NCBI GenBank assembly: GCA_964584805.1
Contig: CAZPAY010000006.1
Coordinates: 50,280 to 114,279, forward strand
Reading direction: 5' to 3'
DNA from: JABHIE01 sp964584805
GTDB lineage: Bacteria; Planctomycetota; UBA1135
Length of the DNA: 64,000 nt
Part shown: in pieces, positions 25,270-35,481 of the stretch
Layout: each line of letters opens with the position of its first letter
Numbering within the stretch: position 1 is the stretch's first letter
Notes under the pieces: generated by a model
Databases searched by the model: none
What the model was told of the DNA's origin: nothing
What the model saw: the letters and a program-made list of their open reading frames with translations, nothing else
Program-made: the position numbers and the translations under genes

Positions 25270-28200
25270 TACAAAAGATGAAGAGTTTCACCTTCGAGAA
25301 CTAGGATTTGTTGCCCAGAAATAAGGACGCGGCGTTGTTGGTCGGGAGTCGGCGTAAGCGCGGATTCCCAACGATCGGTCAGTTTGCCCTCGGCATCGAT
25401 GCGCAAGAGCAGTAACTTCGAGGAAGTCGTAAAGAACTCAGAAGCGACAGGGATGCTGATGAGCCAGCCATCGCGAAGTGGATGGACTCTGGAATGTTCG
25501 AGCAGCAGTTCGGAAAAAGTCAGCTCAGGCAGATCAAGTGCGTGAGATCGCTTGATCTGACTTTCGCTCAATTCGAAAATGTCGAGTTGAGTCGAGCCGT
25601 TTTTGCGCGGCACGAAAGAGAAAAGATGTTCGCCAACAGGCTGCACGCCTTTTTGGGGGTCGGCTTGCAGTTGAGGAAAGGCGCGTTGAGGTTCTTGGAA
25701 AGCGGTGATTTGCGGGTTTTTCTTTCCACGAGGCCACCATGCAAGAGAGGGTGCTGGGTCGTTGCCTGCACCAGGGATGAGGGGGCGCAGCAGCCATCCA
25801 TGGCCATGGCGCGCAGAAAACGGAAGTGCTTGTAGCAATCCATCTTCGGGGAAAGTCTGTGTTTGCTGAACTTGCACGAAAATCACTTTTCCATTTTGCG
25901 GCAAAAGCAAGCCGCCCCCGCGGGCGCCAATCGAAGCCAGTTGGTGCGCGGCGGGAATAAAAGGCAGGGGAAGGTGCGCGTCGTCATGAATGCCCAGCAA
26001 GTCAATCCGTAGGGCTTGCGGTTGGCGGCTCATGACTAAAAAGAGATACCGACCCGCATGGATGCGCCGCACATGAGTATTGCTACTCAAGTGCAAATCG
26101 CGCTTCAGCCAAAGTTGGCCGCTCGATTTGTCGTGGATTTCGAGGACGAGCTCGCCTTGGGAATCTCGAGTGAAGAAACTGCACAACCGCCCTAAGTTAA
26201 GAGGAGGCATCGAGAAGTGAATGGGGCCATCAAGCGGGGTGACGGCAACAGAGTGGTCAAAACCGAAATGGACCAATTTTTGCGAGCTAAAGAGCAATTG
26301 GCCCTTTTCGGTGGGGAGGGATTGCTGATGCTGCTCGGGCGTAGAGGAGAAAGGCGTGTGAGGCAGAATGGGGCCAAGCGCCGACCAGTTGCTTGGTTCG
26401 GTGAACCATTGAAGGCCCGTATCCGTTTGAGTGAGCGCTAAAACACGACCCTGGTTTAATCGCAGGGCAATAGTCTGCGCTCTCGGAAGAGCCCCGGTGG
26501 CGCGTGTCTCGAACTCGCGAGAGAGGTTGGGAAGTGCTTTCACGAGCCGCTCTCCATCAGGAGCCAAATGCATGCTCTCAGACAAAAGAGCGTCGACCGC
26601 TTGCTCGCCCAACTCGCGTGCGGCGCTCTTCCAGAGTTCGGGTGAATTTTTCTGTACCGCTCGCGCGCTCAGGATGTCATCGATTCGACCGTCGAGGAGG
26701 TCGGTTTGAAAGTGGTCCATGAGGGCATCCGAAACGATTTGAGTTTGCCCAAATGCACGCAGGAAGCCTGCGGAGAGCATCGTCGTGGACAGGCCTGCAA
26801 GTCGCTGTTTTGCATCATTTTCATGAGCCTGTTGTTGGCGTTGTAAGACTTTGTCAAGATGTTCTCTCGCCCAAGAGTGGTGTGTACTCGTGGAGTCGAG
26901 CAAGAGCAATTGCACCAATGCCTTTCGTGCTTCTTCAGGGTTGTCTTCCGTGATGGCGCGAATCACCTTTGCTTGGGCCACGCGAGCGGCATCAGGTGCG
27001 CTTTGATTTAACAATTGCAGTGCATGCTCAAAGGTCTCGGATGTAGGGGCTTGCGCGAGCAAAGCGCTTAAAACGATACGAGCTGATTTCTTGTCGACCA
27101 AGGCATAATCGAAATGCTCCAATGCCGCGTCGGTATCTCCGAGCGTGATCGCCACGCGCCCCGCGACTAAATGCCAAGTCGAGAGAGTAGGCTCAACTTT
27201 GAATTGCGGGTAGTTTTTCAAGGCGCTTTGAAGAGAGTCTGAAAAATGCCTTACCCAAGCTTGCGGCACCTTAGAGAAATCAAAATCGATAAACAAATCA
27301 AGCAAGGCGGGCCAAGCAAAAAGCGCGCGTTGCTCATCTTGCAGGGCAAGTAAGAGGCCCTCATGGGTGCGCAAGACATCAAAACCACCCGCTCTAAGGG
27401 CAAATAAGTGCCCGTCGAATACCTGAAAGTCACCCAAGGAACGAAGCTGCTCAGCTTGGAATAAAGTCGAAACACCTTGGCCTGTAATCGCATGGAAGCC
27501 CAATAAACCCAATGGCGAATTCGCAATCAACAACCCTCGCGCAAGCAGGCCGCCATGGATGGCATCTAGGCGCCAATAATGATCAAACAAGTCGGAGGAT
27601 GTCCAAGATTGTGCACCCGCTCCGGTGATGGCGGCAAACCCCGCTTGCACGCCCGAAAACCAAATCCCCTTTGGTGAAGCGCCATGCAGCTGCCGCATCA
27701 AAGTGCCGTTGGAAACCGCGGGCCACTGATGCAGTAAGTCGCCTGTTTGCGGATGGATAGAGAGCACTTCTTTTCCGTCGGACGGGGCGACCACAAGAGC
27801 CGCTTCGCCAAGCGCGGGCGGATCAAGCGTGAATGTCAGGGCTCGCTCGGATTCGCGACCACTTTGATAAGTGCGGAGGGGGGCGCGCAGATAAGTGCGC
27901 GTCCAGAGTGTGGTGCCGGTTGCGGCATCAACGGCGCTCACCGCACCCAAATTGCTCGTAAGGAAAACAGTGTCTAAATTAGCAACCGGTGGCGGGCAGG
28001 CCAACTCAAGCAAGATGTTGCCAAAGAGATTGGTCTCTTTCACTCCGCTGACCAAAAAAGTTTTCCAAAGCTCTTGGCCGGTGTGCAAGTCGAGCGCGAG
28101 CAGGGATACATCAAAAGTGCCCACGCCGTTGTAGACGGGCAAGAAAACACGGCCTTCTGAAACTGCGGGCGGGCCTGCGACAAGTGCTTTTGCTTCGGAT

Positions 28201-29237
28201 GAGGCAAGTGGTTGCCCATCAGCGGTCATCCAAGGCACTTTTTGTACCCAAAGCAATTGGCCGCTTTCGGCATCAAAAGCGTAAAGGCGGCGTGCGGGCA
28301 GACTGCGACGCACAGAAATATCGCGACGGAAGTCATCTTTGCGGCCGAGAGTGAAACCCTCTTGCAGCACCATGAGCAAGACACCTTCTGACAAAACAGG
28401 TGTATGAAGGAAGTCGCTGTCAACGGCATCGTTGAGGCTTCTGAGTTGCAACTCATTCAAACCACGCCAACTCGCAGGGGCCGCTTTGCTCCAAATGGGT
28501 TTGCCTGTGGCAAGGGAAAGCGCGGTTAATTCCACGCCGTCACTTGCCCAAACTTTGTCACCGCGACTTAAGATGCGGTGGCGATGGTTTTGGCTAAACC
28601 AATTTGAGCGAAAATCAAAAGACCAGGCTGAGCGCAAACCCTTGCTGGAAATCATGGGCAGCTTCGCGTCTTGCCCGTGTGCGACGAAAGGCGTGTTGTA
28701 GTAAGTTGTGTCGTCTTGGGTGCGCCAAGTGCTAGGCCAGTCGCGTGGCGCAGGGCCGGCCTCGATGGAGCCGCGGTCAAGTGCGAGTTGATGCCAGAAA
28801 TCTTTCGCTTGCGTGGCGGCTCGCGTGCCTGGAAATTGTCGGATTAAGCGGGCAAGTGCTTCTCGCGATGGAGGCGTTAAAGCGCGTTGCAGCGCTTCAT
28901 TCGCCTGATTCTCGGTGTAGGGGCTTGGCGCGATGGCCGTTTCGCTTTCGGCTAAATCGCTAGCCATTAGATTGTGCAATCGAGCTTGGGCGGTCGCTGC
29001 CGCGCCCCGGCGCAACGTAGGGTCGCTACCTTCAATCACGGCAGAGGGGTTGGCCCGCGCGACCGCCCGCAAATTTTGAATCGCTGTTTTGAAGTCTCCC
29101 TGCTCAAGCAGCAATTCGGCGTCTTGAAGAAGTTCCGCGAGCTTGTGATCCACGGGCAAACTCACCGCGCCCTGTGCGCTCAAGGGCTGTAGAAGCAACG
29201 CGCACACCGCCAAGGGGAGAGTGAGCTGAGTTAACAC
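25266..29237 (-). CDS. Large exported PQQ-like beta-propeller protein with TPR-like start
   Basis: The GTG at 29237 is chosen: it has a strong GGAGGT seven bases upstream and overlaps the stop of the VWA gene by 7 bases; it gives the signal peptide MLTQLTLPLAVCALLLQPLSA. The mature protein (1,323 residues in all) begins with TPR-like helices (about 35-150), then a PQQ/quinoprotein-like propeller with repeats ending in G-x-x-xW (LATGKPIWSKAAP, ESGQLLWVQKVPW, HTGQELWKTF, AATGTTLWTRTY, QTGDLLHQW). A middle helical section (about 640-900) and a second propeller-like half follow. No PQQ cofactor ligands can be confirmed, and most such bacterial propellers are scaffolds like BamB. It is the largest gene of the MoxR/VWA run. 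Confidence 0.82.
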   Translation of the reverse strand: MLTQLTLPLAVCALLLQPLSAQGAVSLPVDHKLAELLQDAELLLEQGDFKTAIQNLRAVARANPSAVIEGSDPTLRRGAAATAQARLHNLMASDLAESETAIAPSPYTENQANEALQRALTPPSREALARLIRQFPGTRAATQAKDFWHQLALDRGSIEAGPAPRDWPSTWRTQDDTTYYNTPFVAHGQDAKLPMISSKGLRSAWSFDFRSNWFSQNHRHRILSRGDKVWASDGVELTALSLATGKPIWSKAAPASWRGLNELQLRSLNDAVDSDFLHTPVLSEGVLLMVLQEGFTLGRKDDFRRDISVRRSLPARRLYAFDAESGQLLWVQKVPWMTADGQPLASSEAKALVAGPPAVSEGRVFLPVYNGVGTFDVSLLALDLHTGQELWKTFLVSGVKETNLFGNILLELACPPPVANLDTVFLTSNLGAVSAVDAATGTTLWTRTYLRAPLRTYQSGRESERALTFTLDPPALGEAALVVAPSDGKEVLSIHPQTGDLLHQWPAVSNGTLMRQLHGASPKGIWFSGVQAGFAAITGAGAQSWTSSDLFDHYWRLDAIHGGLLARGLLIANSPLGLLGFHAITGQGVSTLFQAEQLRSLGDFQVFDGHLFALRAGGFDVLRTHEGLLLALQDEQRALFAWPALLDLFIDFDFSKVPQAWVRHFSDSLQSALKNYPQFKVEPTLSTWHLVAGRVAITLGDTDAALEHFDYALVDKKSARIVLSALLAQAPTSETFEHALQLLNQSAPDAARVAQAKVIRAITEDNPEEARKALVQLLLLDSTSTHHSWAREHLDKVLQRQQQAHENDAKQRLAGLSTTMLSAGFLRAFGQTQIVSDALMDHFQTDLLDGRIDDILSARAVQKNSPELWKSAARELGEQAVDALLSESMHLAPDGERLVKALPNLSREFETRATGALPRAQTIALRLNQGRVLALTQTDTGLQWFTEPSNWSALGPILPHTPFSSTPEQHQQSLPTEKGQLLFSSQKLVHFGFDHSVAVTPLDGPIHFSMPPLNLGRLCSFFTRDSQGELVLEIHDKSSGQLWLKRDLHLSSNTHVRRIHAGRYLFLVMSRQPQALRIDLLGIHDDAHLPLPFIPAAHQLASIGARGGGLLLPQNGKVIFVQVQQTQTFPEDGLLQALPFSARHGHGWLLRPLIPGAGNDPAPSLAWWPRGKKNPQITAFQEPQRAFPQLQADPQKGVQPVGEHLFSFVPRKNGSTQLDIFELSESQIKRSHALDLPELTFSELLLEHSRVHPLRDGWLISIPVASEFFTTSSKLLLLRIDAEGKLTDRWESALTPTPDQQRRVLISGQQILVLEGETLHLLY

Positions 29238-31465
29238 AAATCCCACCTCCGACGGAGCGTCCATTCCAATGTCGCCAACATGAGGAAGGTGAGTAAAAGC
29301 ACCCAAGGCGAGGGCGGTGTGTCTTCGCGGGAAGTCACATGCTGAATCCGCTCTTTGCCGTCGAGGCGTTTGAGGAGTTCGCTGGCGTTGGCGAGGGTGA
29401 CAAAAGTACCCCCTGTTTGTTGGCTTAGATTGCGCAATGCCGAAGCGTCTAAATCCGTGTTTTGACTCTCAAGCGAGGTCAAGCTGACCGTGTAAGGAGC
29501 GCTGGCGAGTGTTTCTCCCTGAGCCTTGTCGTCGTGAGTCAATCGCAAAAGATGCGGCCCAGGTTTCATCACGCGCAGTCGACCGCGGAACACACCCGCC
29601 ATTTCAGGGACGGGCATCAAACGCAGGGCCTCTTTTTCATCGCCGAAAACAGGGATTCCGCCGGGCGCTTGCAAGGGCTCCCATGAGGGGTCGAGTAGAC
29701 GAGCCTCGACCGTAAGGAAACTGCCGACTTCAGGCTCTTGAGGGTCGAGTTGTAACTGTGCGCGCCCATCGGTGCCGCGCAGACGAGTCGAGGCTAAATG
29801 CCGGATTGCCGAGCGCCAAAAGCGTTCGAGTTGCTTTTCGCCTTCGGGGAAACGCCATCGCCAGGTTTCGTCTAGGCCCAGCCAGCCCACCCAACCGTCG
29901 GGGACGCGGTGGCTGGCCGCTACGGGGATTTCTTGGCCTGTTGCATCGGTGCGCACTAACCAAGCCCGTGCGCCGGGTCGCAGTGTGCCAGATGGAGCAG
30001 CCCACCAAAGGCTCACTTGCTCGGCCCAAATTTGTCGCGTGCGCCGCGGTTCGGGGTCAAGAAGAGTGACCGGGTGAGGCAAGCCGTCGGCGGGTGGCTG
30101 AGGGCGAAATTGCTGCTCGGGCGCGGGCAAGCCATCAAATTGAATGGGAAGCAACGCGGCAAGTGGCCCGGACTGCATCGCCGCCGAGCCAGCTCCTGGG
30201 CCGGCAAGGAAAAACAACCCGCCGCCTTTTTGCACAAAAGTTTCTAGGGCGCGGATGAATTGTTCACCTGCCGCAGGGTCAGCCGCCAGTTTTTCGGGGT
30301 GAGCGTCGCCGAGGAGGATGACGTCCCAGTGGTCGAGAAGGTGAGTGGCTTCAGTGGGGAGACTCGAAAGTGGGGTTAGCCCCGTCGAGCATTCTTGAGG
30401 GAAATCGCGTGCGGCGGATGCGAGCCAAATATGCGTGTCGATGTTGCGATTGGCACGCAGCAGGCGATTTTTGAGATAGCGATATTCCCAGCGCGGGTTG
30501 CCCTCGACATAAAGCACGCGGATGCGAATGTCTTGCGGGTCGATGGAAATCGCGACGCTGTTGTCGGCGAGGGCCGTTTCGTTTGGAGCGGCTTTCACTT
30601 GAGCCAGCCAAGTGCGTGCGCCTGGCTGATTGACGCGGGCGCGTAAGTGGAGCAATGCGCCCGATGCGTTTGGAGTCGCGAGAGTCGCCGTGTCGAGGAC
30701 GCGGCCATTTTCGTCGAGCAGTTGCACCAAAGCCATCTCAGGCAGACCTTGACCGCGCGCGCGTAAGCGGAAGGTCATCTGCGCATCATCATCGACAAGC
30801 AAACGCTCAGGCAAACGCACGGGCTCAAGAGTGAAATCAGGAGCGGGGTTGTCTTGACCGATGGCAACGGTGTGGACACGGACGCCCTCCGCAGCGAGGC
30901 GCGCGCCGATAGCCGCGATGGGTAAACCACTGTTGTTGCGCCCATCACTCATCAGGACGACATCGGGCTGTGTGCGCCCACGGAATTCAGTGAGCAAAGA
31001 ATCGAGTGCCGTGCCAATGGCGGATGTCGTGCCTTCGCCAGTGAGTGCTGAGCCGTCAACGGGCATGGCCTGGAGGGTCTCGCTGAAACGATAAGCGCTT
31101 AAATCGTAACGCTCAGAAAGCGTGGCCGTCCAGGATGAGTTGAGCTGTTGCTGGAGTGCAGCGAGGCGGGTTTGCTCAGTGGTTTGAGCGCCAATGTCGG
31201 CACGGTGCATGGAAGCGGAATCGTCCGCCAGAAGGGTGAGGGGTGCGGGCTCGTCTTCGGTTGTGGAGTGCCGCCAATGAGGGCCGAGAATAAGCAAGGC
31301 CGCGAGACCCAATAGTGCAAGACGAAGGCCCATCAAAGTGCGCCGCGCGGCTGTGGTTGGGTGCGGCAGGCGATAGGCGGCAAATGCAATGAGCCCCAGG
31401 AGGGGCAACACGACCAATAGGAGAACCCAGGCAGGCATGTTGAGGTGGAAGAGCAATTCAGTCAT
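29231..31465 (-). CDS. Membrane protein with VWA domain and glutamine-amidotransferase-like domain
   Basis: The ATG at 31465 is supported by GGAGGG five bases upstream and an ATGA overlap with the batA-like gene. Two membrane helices (about 12-30 and 42-62) precede a von Willebrand A domain with a MIDAS motif (ADDSASMHR) and DGRNNSG. An Ig-like segment, a Rossmann-like amidotransferase-fold domain (RVLYVEGNPRWEYRYLKN, VILLGDAHPEKL, FFLAGPGAGSAA; about 340-460) and a further membrane helix near the C-terminus (WVLLLTFLMLATLEWTLRRR) follow. The amidotransferase-like domain lacks an evident Cys-His pair and is probably binding only. This layout is standard for planctomycete VWA membrane proteins. 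744 residues. Confidence 0.87.
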   Translation of the reverse strand: MTELLFHLNMPAWVLLLVVLPLLGLIAFAAYRLPHPTTAARRTLMGLRLALLGLAALLILGPHWRHSTTEDEPAPLTLLADDSASMHRADIGAQTTEQTRLAALQQQLNSSWTATLSERYDLSAYRFSETLQAMPVDGSALTGEGTTSAIGTALDSLLTEFRGRTQPDVVLMSDGRNNSGLPIAAIGARLAAEGVRVHTVAIGQDNPAPDFTLEPVRLPERLLVDDDAQMTFRLRARGQGLPEMALVQLLDENGRVLDTATLATPNASGALLHLRARVNQPGARTWLAQVKAAPNETALADNSVAISIDPQDIRIRVLYVEGNPRWEYRYLKNRLLRANRNIDTHIWLASAARDFPQECSTGLTPLSSLPTEATHLLDHWDVILLGDAHPEKLAADPAAGEQFIRALETFVQKGGGLFFLAGPGAGSAAMQSGPLAALLPIQFDGLPAPEQQFRPQPPADGLPHPVTLLDPEPRRTRQIWAEQVSLWWAAPSGTLRPGARAWLVRTDATGQEIPVAASHRVPDGWVGWLGLDETWRWRFPEGEKQLERFWRSAIRHLASTRLRGTDGRAQLQLDPQEPEVGSFLTVEARLLDPSWEPLQAPGGIPVFGDEKEALRLMPVPEMAGVFRGRLRVMKPGPHLLRLTHDDKAQGETLASAPYTVSLTSLESQNTDLDASALRNLSQQTGGTFVTLANASELLKRLDGKERIQHVTSREDTPPSPWVLLLTFLMLATLEWTLRRRWDLC

Positions 31466-33570
31466 GCGGCCCTCCGAGAATCGTGGCGGTAGGCAACAAA
31501 ACTTTCCACAATCAAGATGGCGAGCAGTGCAGTGAACCACGCCCAAGGGTGCGGCGCTTTCGAACTTTGGCTTTGTGCTCGGGGTGTCTCATCTTTGCTG
31601 TTTGGAAGTGGAGACGATGCATGTGAATCAAGCGGCAAGAGTGCTTGCAGAATCTCAGGAGCCGCCGCGCGCAAATCGCTTTCTGATGTCGGAGCATGTG
31701 CGGCAAACAAATCGTTTTGTGCGGTTTCGGTGCCGTCCGCCAAGAAAAGGACAGACTCAAAACGCCAAACTCCGATTTGTGTCGCGAGCGTGACTCGCGG
31801 GTGTTGCCAATCGAGGCGCAAGCCATCGGGCGAGAACAGCTGCCCTCGAGTTTGCCCCGTTTCGCTTAGCGGGATGGGCGTTGCAATCACAAGTTGTCGC
31901 TCAAGTGGATCATGCGGGCCCATATGGCGCATCAAGTCGTGGAGAAAAGGAAGCGTGCCGCCAGGGATTTCTTCCATGCGATTCCATTTAGTAAATGGAG
32001 TGGCGGCCAAAATAGTGACCGATTTGCTTTCGAGGAGTGCCGGCGAGCCATCGCTGAATTGCAATGGCGTCTGCCAAGCGGGCGCATCGATTTTGCGATA
32101 GGAGCGATGGGGGACTTCCGTTAAAAGTGGCTGCCAACGCTCGTCTTGAAAAAGCCTCAGCGCGGGGTGCGTTGCGTCACGCATTTGAAGGCGCGCGGGC
32201 TGATTGCCTGAACTGTTTTGGATGCCTTGAAATTGGATCGGCGGTAAGCCAAATGCCTCGGCGAGTTGCTCGATGGCTTGCGCAGATGCTCCAGTCAGGT
32301 TGGGGCCTGCCAAGACTAGTAGTTGGCCGTTGTTTTGAAGGAAGTCCAGCAAGGCATCTATTGCGGACGCTGGCAGATGCTGCGGGTCAGCTAAGAGGCA
32401 AATGTCGGCATTGGCCAGTGTTTGCTGCTGTAGATTTATGGGAGTCTGTATCGTGATTTGCCATGCAGAAGCAGGGTCTTGCGGCCCCAGATAGCGCAGG
32501 AATGTGGCACCGATTGAATCGGGGTTGTCGCCGCGTGCGTCGGTCACAAAGACAACTTGAGGTCGGGGTTCAACAACCAAAATGTGTGTGCGGGAATCGT
32601 CAGCACCCAAGGCATCGGTGGGAACCCGAGCCGTGAGCTGGTGTTGGCCTGCCCGAGGCAGAGTGAATGGTGCTAGCCAAGACCCCTCAGCGCCGGGCGC
32701 CAACTCAATCGTGTGGTGCGCGATGGGCGCATCGTCGAGCTGCAATGTGATTTCACGCGTGGTGACTTTTTCACCAAAATTACGCAAGCGGATATGCGCC
32801 AAGGCTGCATCATGAGCCGAAAGGGTAGTCGGCTCAATGCTTAATTCAAGGATGCCCACATTAGGGCGAAGAGCCGCACCTGTATCCATGATTTTTAATT
32901 CAAAACCCGCTTCATCCAGCTGTGCCATAGCCAGGGCAAGATCACCCTGGTCGTGCCATGTCGACGCTTGCAAGTCACTGTAAAGGCTCACGCGAGGGCG
33001 AAGGGTGACGGTGTCTAAGTCATCCATGAGGGGGATGACTTGCTGAAGCGCTGCCGCCAGATTGGCCGTTGATTCTTCGGGAGATTCTAAATCTTGAAGT
33101 GCGCGCCGCGTCGTAGTGGGGTCGCCGGCTGCCAGAGTGAGCGTCTGTCGCCCCGCAAGAATCAAAGCCGCTACATCACCACGGCTTGCTGTCATGCCTC
33201 GGAGGCTTTGTTTGGCTTGTTCGCGGGCACGCTGAAAAGCGCTCATGCCCGTTTCGTCACGGTGGGCCATGGATAAAGAAGCGTCCAAAACTACGATTTC
33301 TGCCCTCGCGGAGACATTTGTTGAGGCATCAGCCTTTGCGCCAGGCCCAGCTAAGACAGTGATTAAAATCAAAAGTGCCAGAGTGCGCAACGCCAAAAGT
33401 AGGATTTCTTCCAGCAGCAATCGTCTGCGCGTGCGACGAATAGCCTCTTCTAAAAACATCATTGCTGCAAAAGCATGAGGCGTAAAACGCCGACGATTCC
33501 ATAAATGAATCAACAGCGGAATCAGCGCAAGCGGCAGAGCGTAAAGAATCTCAGGGCGCGCGAAACTCAT
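31462..33570 (-). CDS. BatA-like protein with aerotolerance N-terminal and VWA domains
   Basis: The 702-residue protein begins with the BatA N-terminal domain: MSFARPEILYALPLALIPLL, then WNRRRFTPHAFAAMMFLEEA and a second helix ALRTLALLILITVLAG. The VWA domain follows (VVLDASLSMAHRDETG, MIDAS). The middle and end resemble the amidotransferase-like domain of its neighbour (DICLLADPQHLPASAIDALL, LLVLAGPNLTG), with a C-terminal membrane helix (AWFTALLAILIVESFVAYR). Bat proteins act in the envelope with MoxR ATPases; in Bacteroides they affect aerotolerance, but here the role is open. ATGA overlaps on both sides. Confidence 0.89.
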   Translation of the reverse strand: MSFARPEILYALPLALIPLLIHLWNRRRFTPHAFAAMMFLEEAIRRTRRRLLLEEILLLALRTLALLILITVLAGPGAKADASTNVSARAEIVVLDASLSMAHRDETGMSAFQRAREQAKQSLRGMTASRGDVAALILAGRQTLTLAAGDPTTTRRALQDLESPEESTANLAAALQQVIPLMDDLDTVTLRPRVSLYSDLQASTWHDQGDLALAMAQLDEAGFELKIMDTGAALRPNVGILELSIEPTTLSAHDAALAHIRLRNFGEKVTTREITLQLDDAPIAHHTIELAPGAEGSWLAPFTLPRAGQHQLTARVPTDALGADDSRTHILVVEPRPQVVFVTDARGDNPDSIGATFLRYLGPQDPASAWQITIQTPINLQQQTLANADICLLADPQHLPASAIDALLDFLQNNGQLLVLAGPNLTGASAQAIEQLAEAFGLPPIQFQGIQNSSGNQPARLQMRDATHPALRLFQDERWQPLLTEVPHRSYRKIDAPAWQTPLQFSDGSPALLESKSVTILAATPFTKWNRMEEIPGGTLPFLHDLMRHMGPHDPLERQLVIATPIPLSETGQTRGQLFSPDGLRLDWQHPRVTLATQIGVWRFESVLFLADGTETAQNDLFAAHAPTSESDLRAAAPEILQALLPLDSHASSPLPNSKDETPRAQSQSSKAPHPWAWFTALLAILIVESFVAYRHDSRRAA

Positions 33571-34460
33571 AAGCCCTCTTTGCGTAAACGCGCTTCACGG
33601 CGCGCGAGGAAAGTGGCGAGTGTCGCATCAAGAGGCTCATCCGTGCGCACGCGTAGAAAACTAGCGCCAAGTTGTAAGAGCCCAATCCGCAATGCATCCG
33701 CGTGCTCTTCAAAGGCCGCGCGGTAAGCCTGGCGGACGGCCTGCGGTTGGATGCGCATACTTAAGTCACTCTCAAGGCCTTCAAAGCGGGTATTGCTTTC
33801 AAAAGTGAAATCAACTTCAGCTGCATCAAGCGTGCGGAAAACAATGAGATCATGGCCAGCATGGCGCACTTGGGCGGCGGCCCTCAAGATACGCGAGGGG
33901 TCGCTGAGGCAGTCAGAAATCCAAACGACCAAACCACGGGCATTTAATTGTGGCAGGCTGTGCTCTAGTAAATCAGCAGGTTCTCCCGTGCCATCGGGTG
34001 TTTGGGCTGCGAGCTGGCTGAGAGTTTCGCGCCAATGCCCCTTGCCCCCTTTGTGAGGCGGAAGAGCCGCACGCGCATGATGCGCGGTTAAAGAAAATCG
34101 ATCGCCTTGCTCGGTCATCAGCAATCCCATGGCCGCGGCTGCCCAAGTTGCGTATTCCCATTTGCTCATTTCTCCGGATGCGTAGCTCATCGAGGCCGAT
34201 GCGTCGATGAGCAGCGTTGTCGCAAGGTCTGTTTCGGCCTCATATTGCCGCACCATCAAGCGGTCAGAACGCGCCGCAACTTTCCAGTCGAGGTGACGAA
34301 TGTCATCACCAGGCGTATAGGCGCGATGCTCAGCGAATGTTGAAGATGACCCGCGAAAATGACTGCGATGACCGCCACCCGGCAACCCCTCAACAGCTGT
34401 GCGCGCGCGCAGCTCGAGGCCTTGAATGCGTGCAAGTAGCTCAGCTGGCGCTTGAGCCAC
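33567..34460 (-). CDS. DUF58 domain protein (VWA-related)
   Basis: The 297 residues match DUF58: GHRSHFRGSSSTFAEHRAYT, the signature GDDIRHLDWKVAARSDRLMVR split by the usual turn, and QYEAETDLATTLLIDASASM, in which DxSxS supplies a VWA-like metal site. Proteins of this family nearly always follow moxR genes and are thought to be MoxR partners or clients. It has no membrane segment. The start overlaps the moxR stop by 20 bases, and its own stop overlaps the BatA-like start by ATGA. Confidence 0.94.
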   Translation of the reverse strand: MAQAPAELLARIQGLELRARTAVEGLPGGGHRSHFRGSSSTFAEHRAYTPGDDIRHLDWKVAARSDRLMVRQYEAETDLATTLLIDASASMSYASGEMSKWEYATWAAAAMGLLMTEQGDRFSLTAHHARAALPPHKGGKGHWRETLSQLAAQTPDGTGEPADLLEHSLPQLNARGLVVWISDCLSDPSRILRAAAQVRHAGHDLIVFRTLDAAEVDFTFESNTRFEGLESDLSMRIQPQAVRQAYRAAFEEHADALRIGLLQLGASFLRVRTDEPLDATLATFLARREARLRKEGL

Positions 34461-35481
34461 GGTTGGAATCCAGTGTGCTGGTGTGGGCTTCGACTTGGTC
34501 GAGCAGGCGGGTAATCAAGGTGTCGGCGTCAATGCCTTCGGCATCCGCAGCGAAATTGACGGAAATGCGGTGGCGCAAAACCGGCAGAGCAACTTCGCGA
34601 ATATCCGCAACGGAAGCATGATGCCGCCCTTGCAGGAGGGCACGCGCTTTCGACGCTAAAACCAAGCCTTGGGATGCGCGTGGCCCGGCACCCCAGTTGA
34701 CCCATTGACGGATAAAGTCAGGGGCAGTCTCGTCGTCGGGGCGTGTGGCGCGGGTAAGTGCAACGGCGTAATCCAAAACGGCATCGGCCGCAGGGATGGC
34801 AAGTACTAGCCCTTGTAGTTGACGCAACTCGTCTTGATTTAAGACCACTTGCACCTCGTCATCATTGTGCGCGGTCGTACGGCGGAGAATTTCGGACTCA
34901 TCGCTCGCTGTTGGGTAGTCGACCTTGACCAAAAACAAAAAGCGGTCAAGTGCGGCCTCAGGCAAAGGGTAAGTGCCGGTTTGCTCGATTGGGTTTTGCG
35001 TCGCTAAAACGAAAAACGGGTCGGGTAAGGGGCGGGTTTCGCCCGCGGCGGAAACTTGGCGCTCTTGCATGGCCTCAAGAAGAGCGGCTTGCGTTTTGGG
35101 CGGTGTGCGATTGATTTCGTCAGCCAGCAAAATGTTGGTGAAGACGGGGCCCTCTACGAAACGGAAACTGCGGTCACCCGACACGGGGTCGCTATGTAGG
35201 ACTTCCGTGCCGGTGATGTCGGCGGGCATGAGGTCAGGCGTGAATTGCACACGGCGGAAACCAAGGCCCAGTGTGCGAGAGACGGTGGAAATCAACAAAG
35301 TCTTCGCCAAGCCTGGCACGCCGACGAGCAGCACATGGCCGCGCGCGGCGAGAGCCAACATGATTTGCTCGACAACATCGTCTTGCCCAACGATGACGCG
35401 GCCCACTTGTGCGCGGAGTTGTGCAAAAGCGTCAGAAAAACGCGCCACGGCGGCGGTGTCGGAATAGGGGTCTTCAGTCAT
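34441..35481 (-). CDS. MoxR family AAA+ ATPase
   Basis: The 346-residue ATPase has RVIVGQDDVVEQIMLALAA at the start, Walker A GVPGLAKT (the Ala-Lys form seen in MoxR), RVQFTPDLMPADITGTE (MoxR-specific), and Walker B-type LLADEINRTPPKTQAALLEAM with sensor 1 TQNPIEQTGTYPLPEAALDRF (across residues 145-165). A C-terminal lid domain follows. MoxR proteins act as chaperones for metal or partner insertion into VWA proteins; the DUF58, BatA-like and VWA genes next in line are the natural clients. It overlaps the ftsB-like gene by 8 bases. Confidence 0.95.
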   Translation of the reverse strand: MTEDPYSDTAAVARFSDAFAQLRAQVGRVIVGQDDVVEQIMLALAARGHVLLVGVPGLAKTLLISTVSRTLGLGFRRVQFTPDLMPADITGTEVLHSDPVSGDRSFRFVEGPVFTNILLADEINRTPPKTQAALLEAMQERQVSAAGETRPLPDPFFVLATQNPIEQTGTYPLPEAALDRFLFLVKVDYPTASDESEILRRTTAHNDDEVQVVLNQDELRQLQGLVLAIPAADAVLDYAVALTRATRPDDETAPDFIRQWVNWGAGPRASQGLVLASKARALLQGRHHASVADIREVALPVLRHRISVNFAADAEGIDADTLITRLLDQVEAHTSTLDSNRGSSAS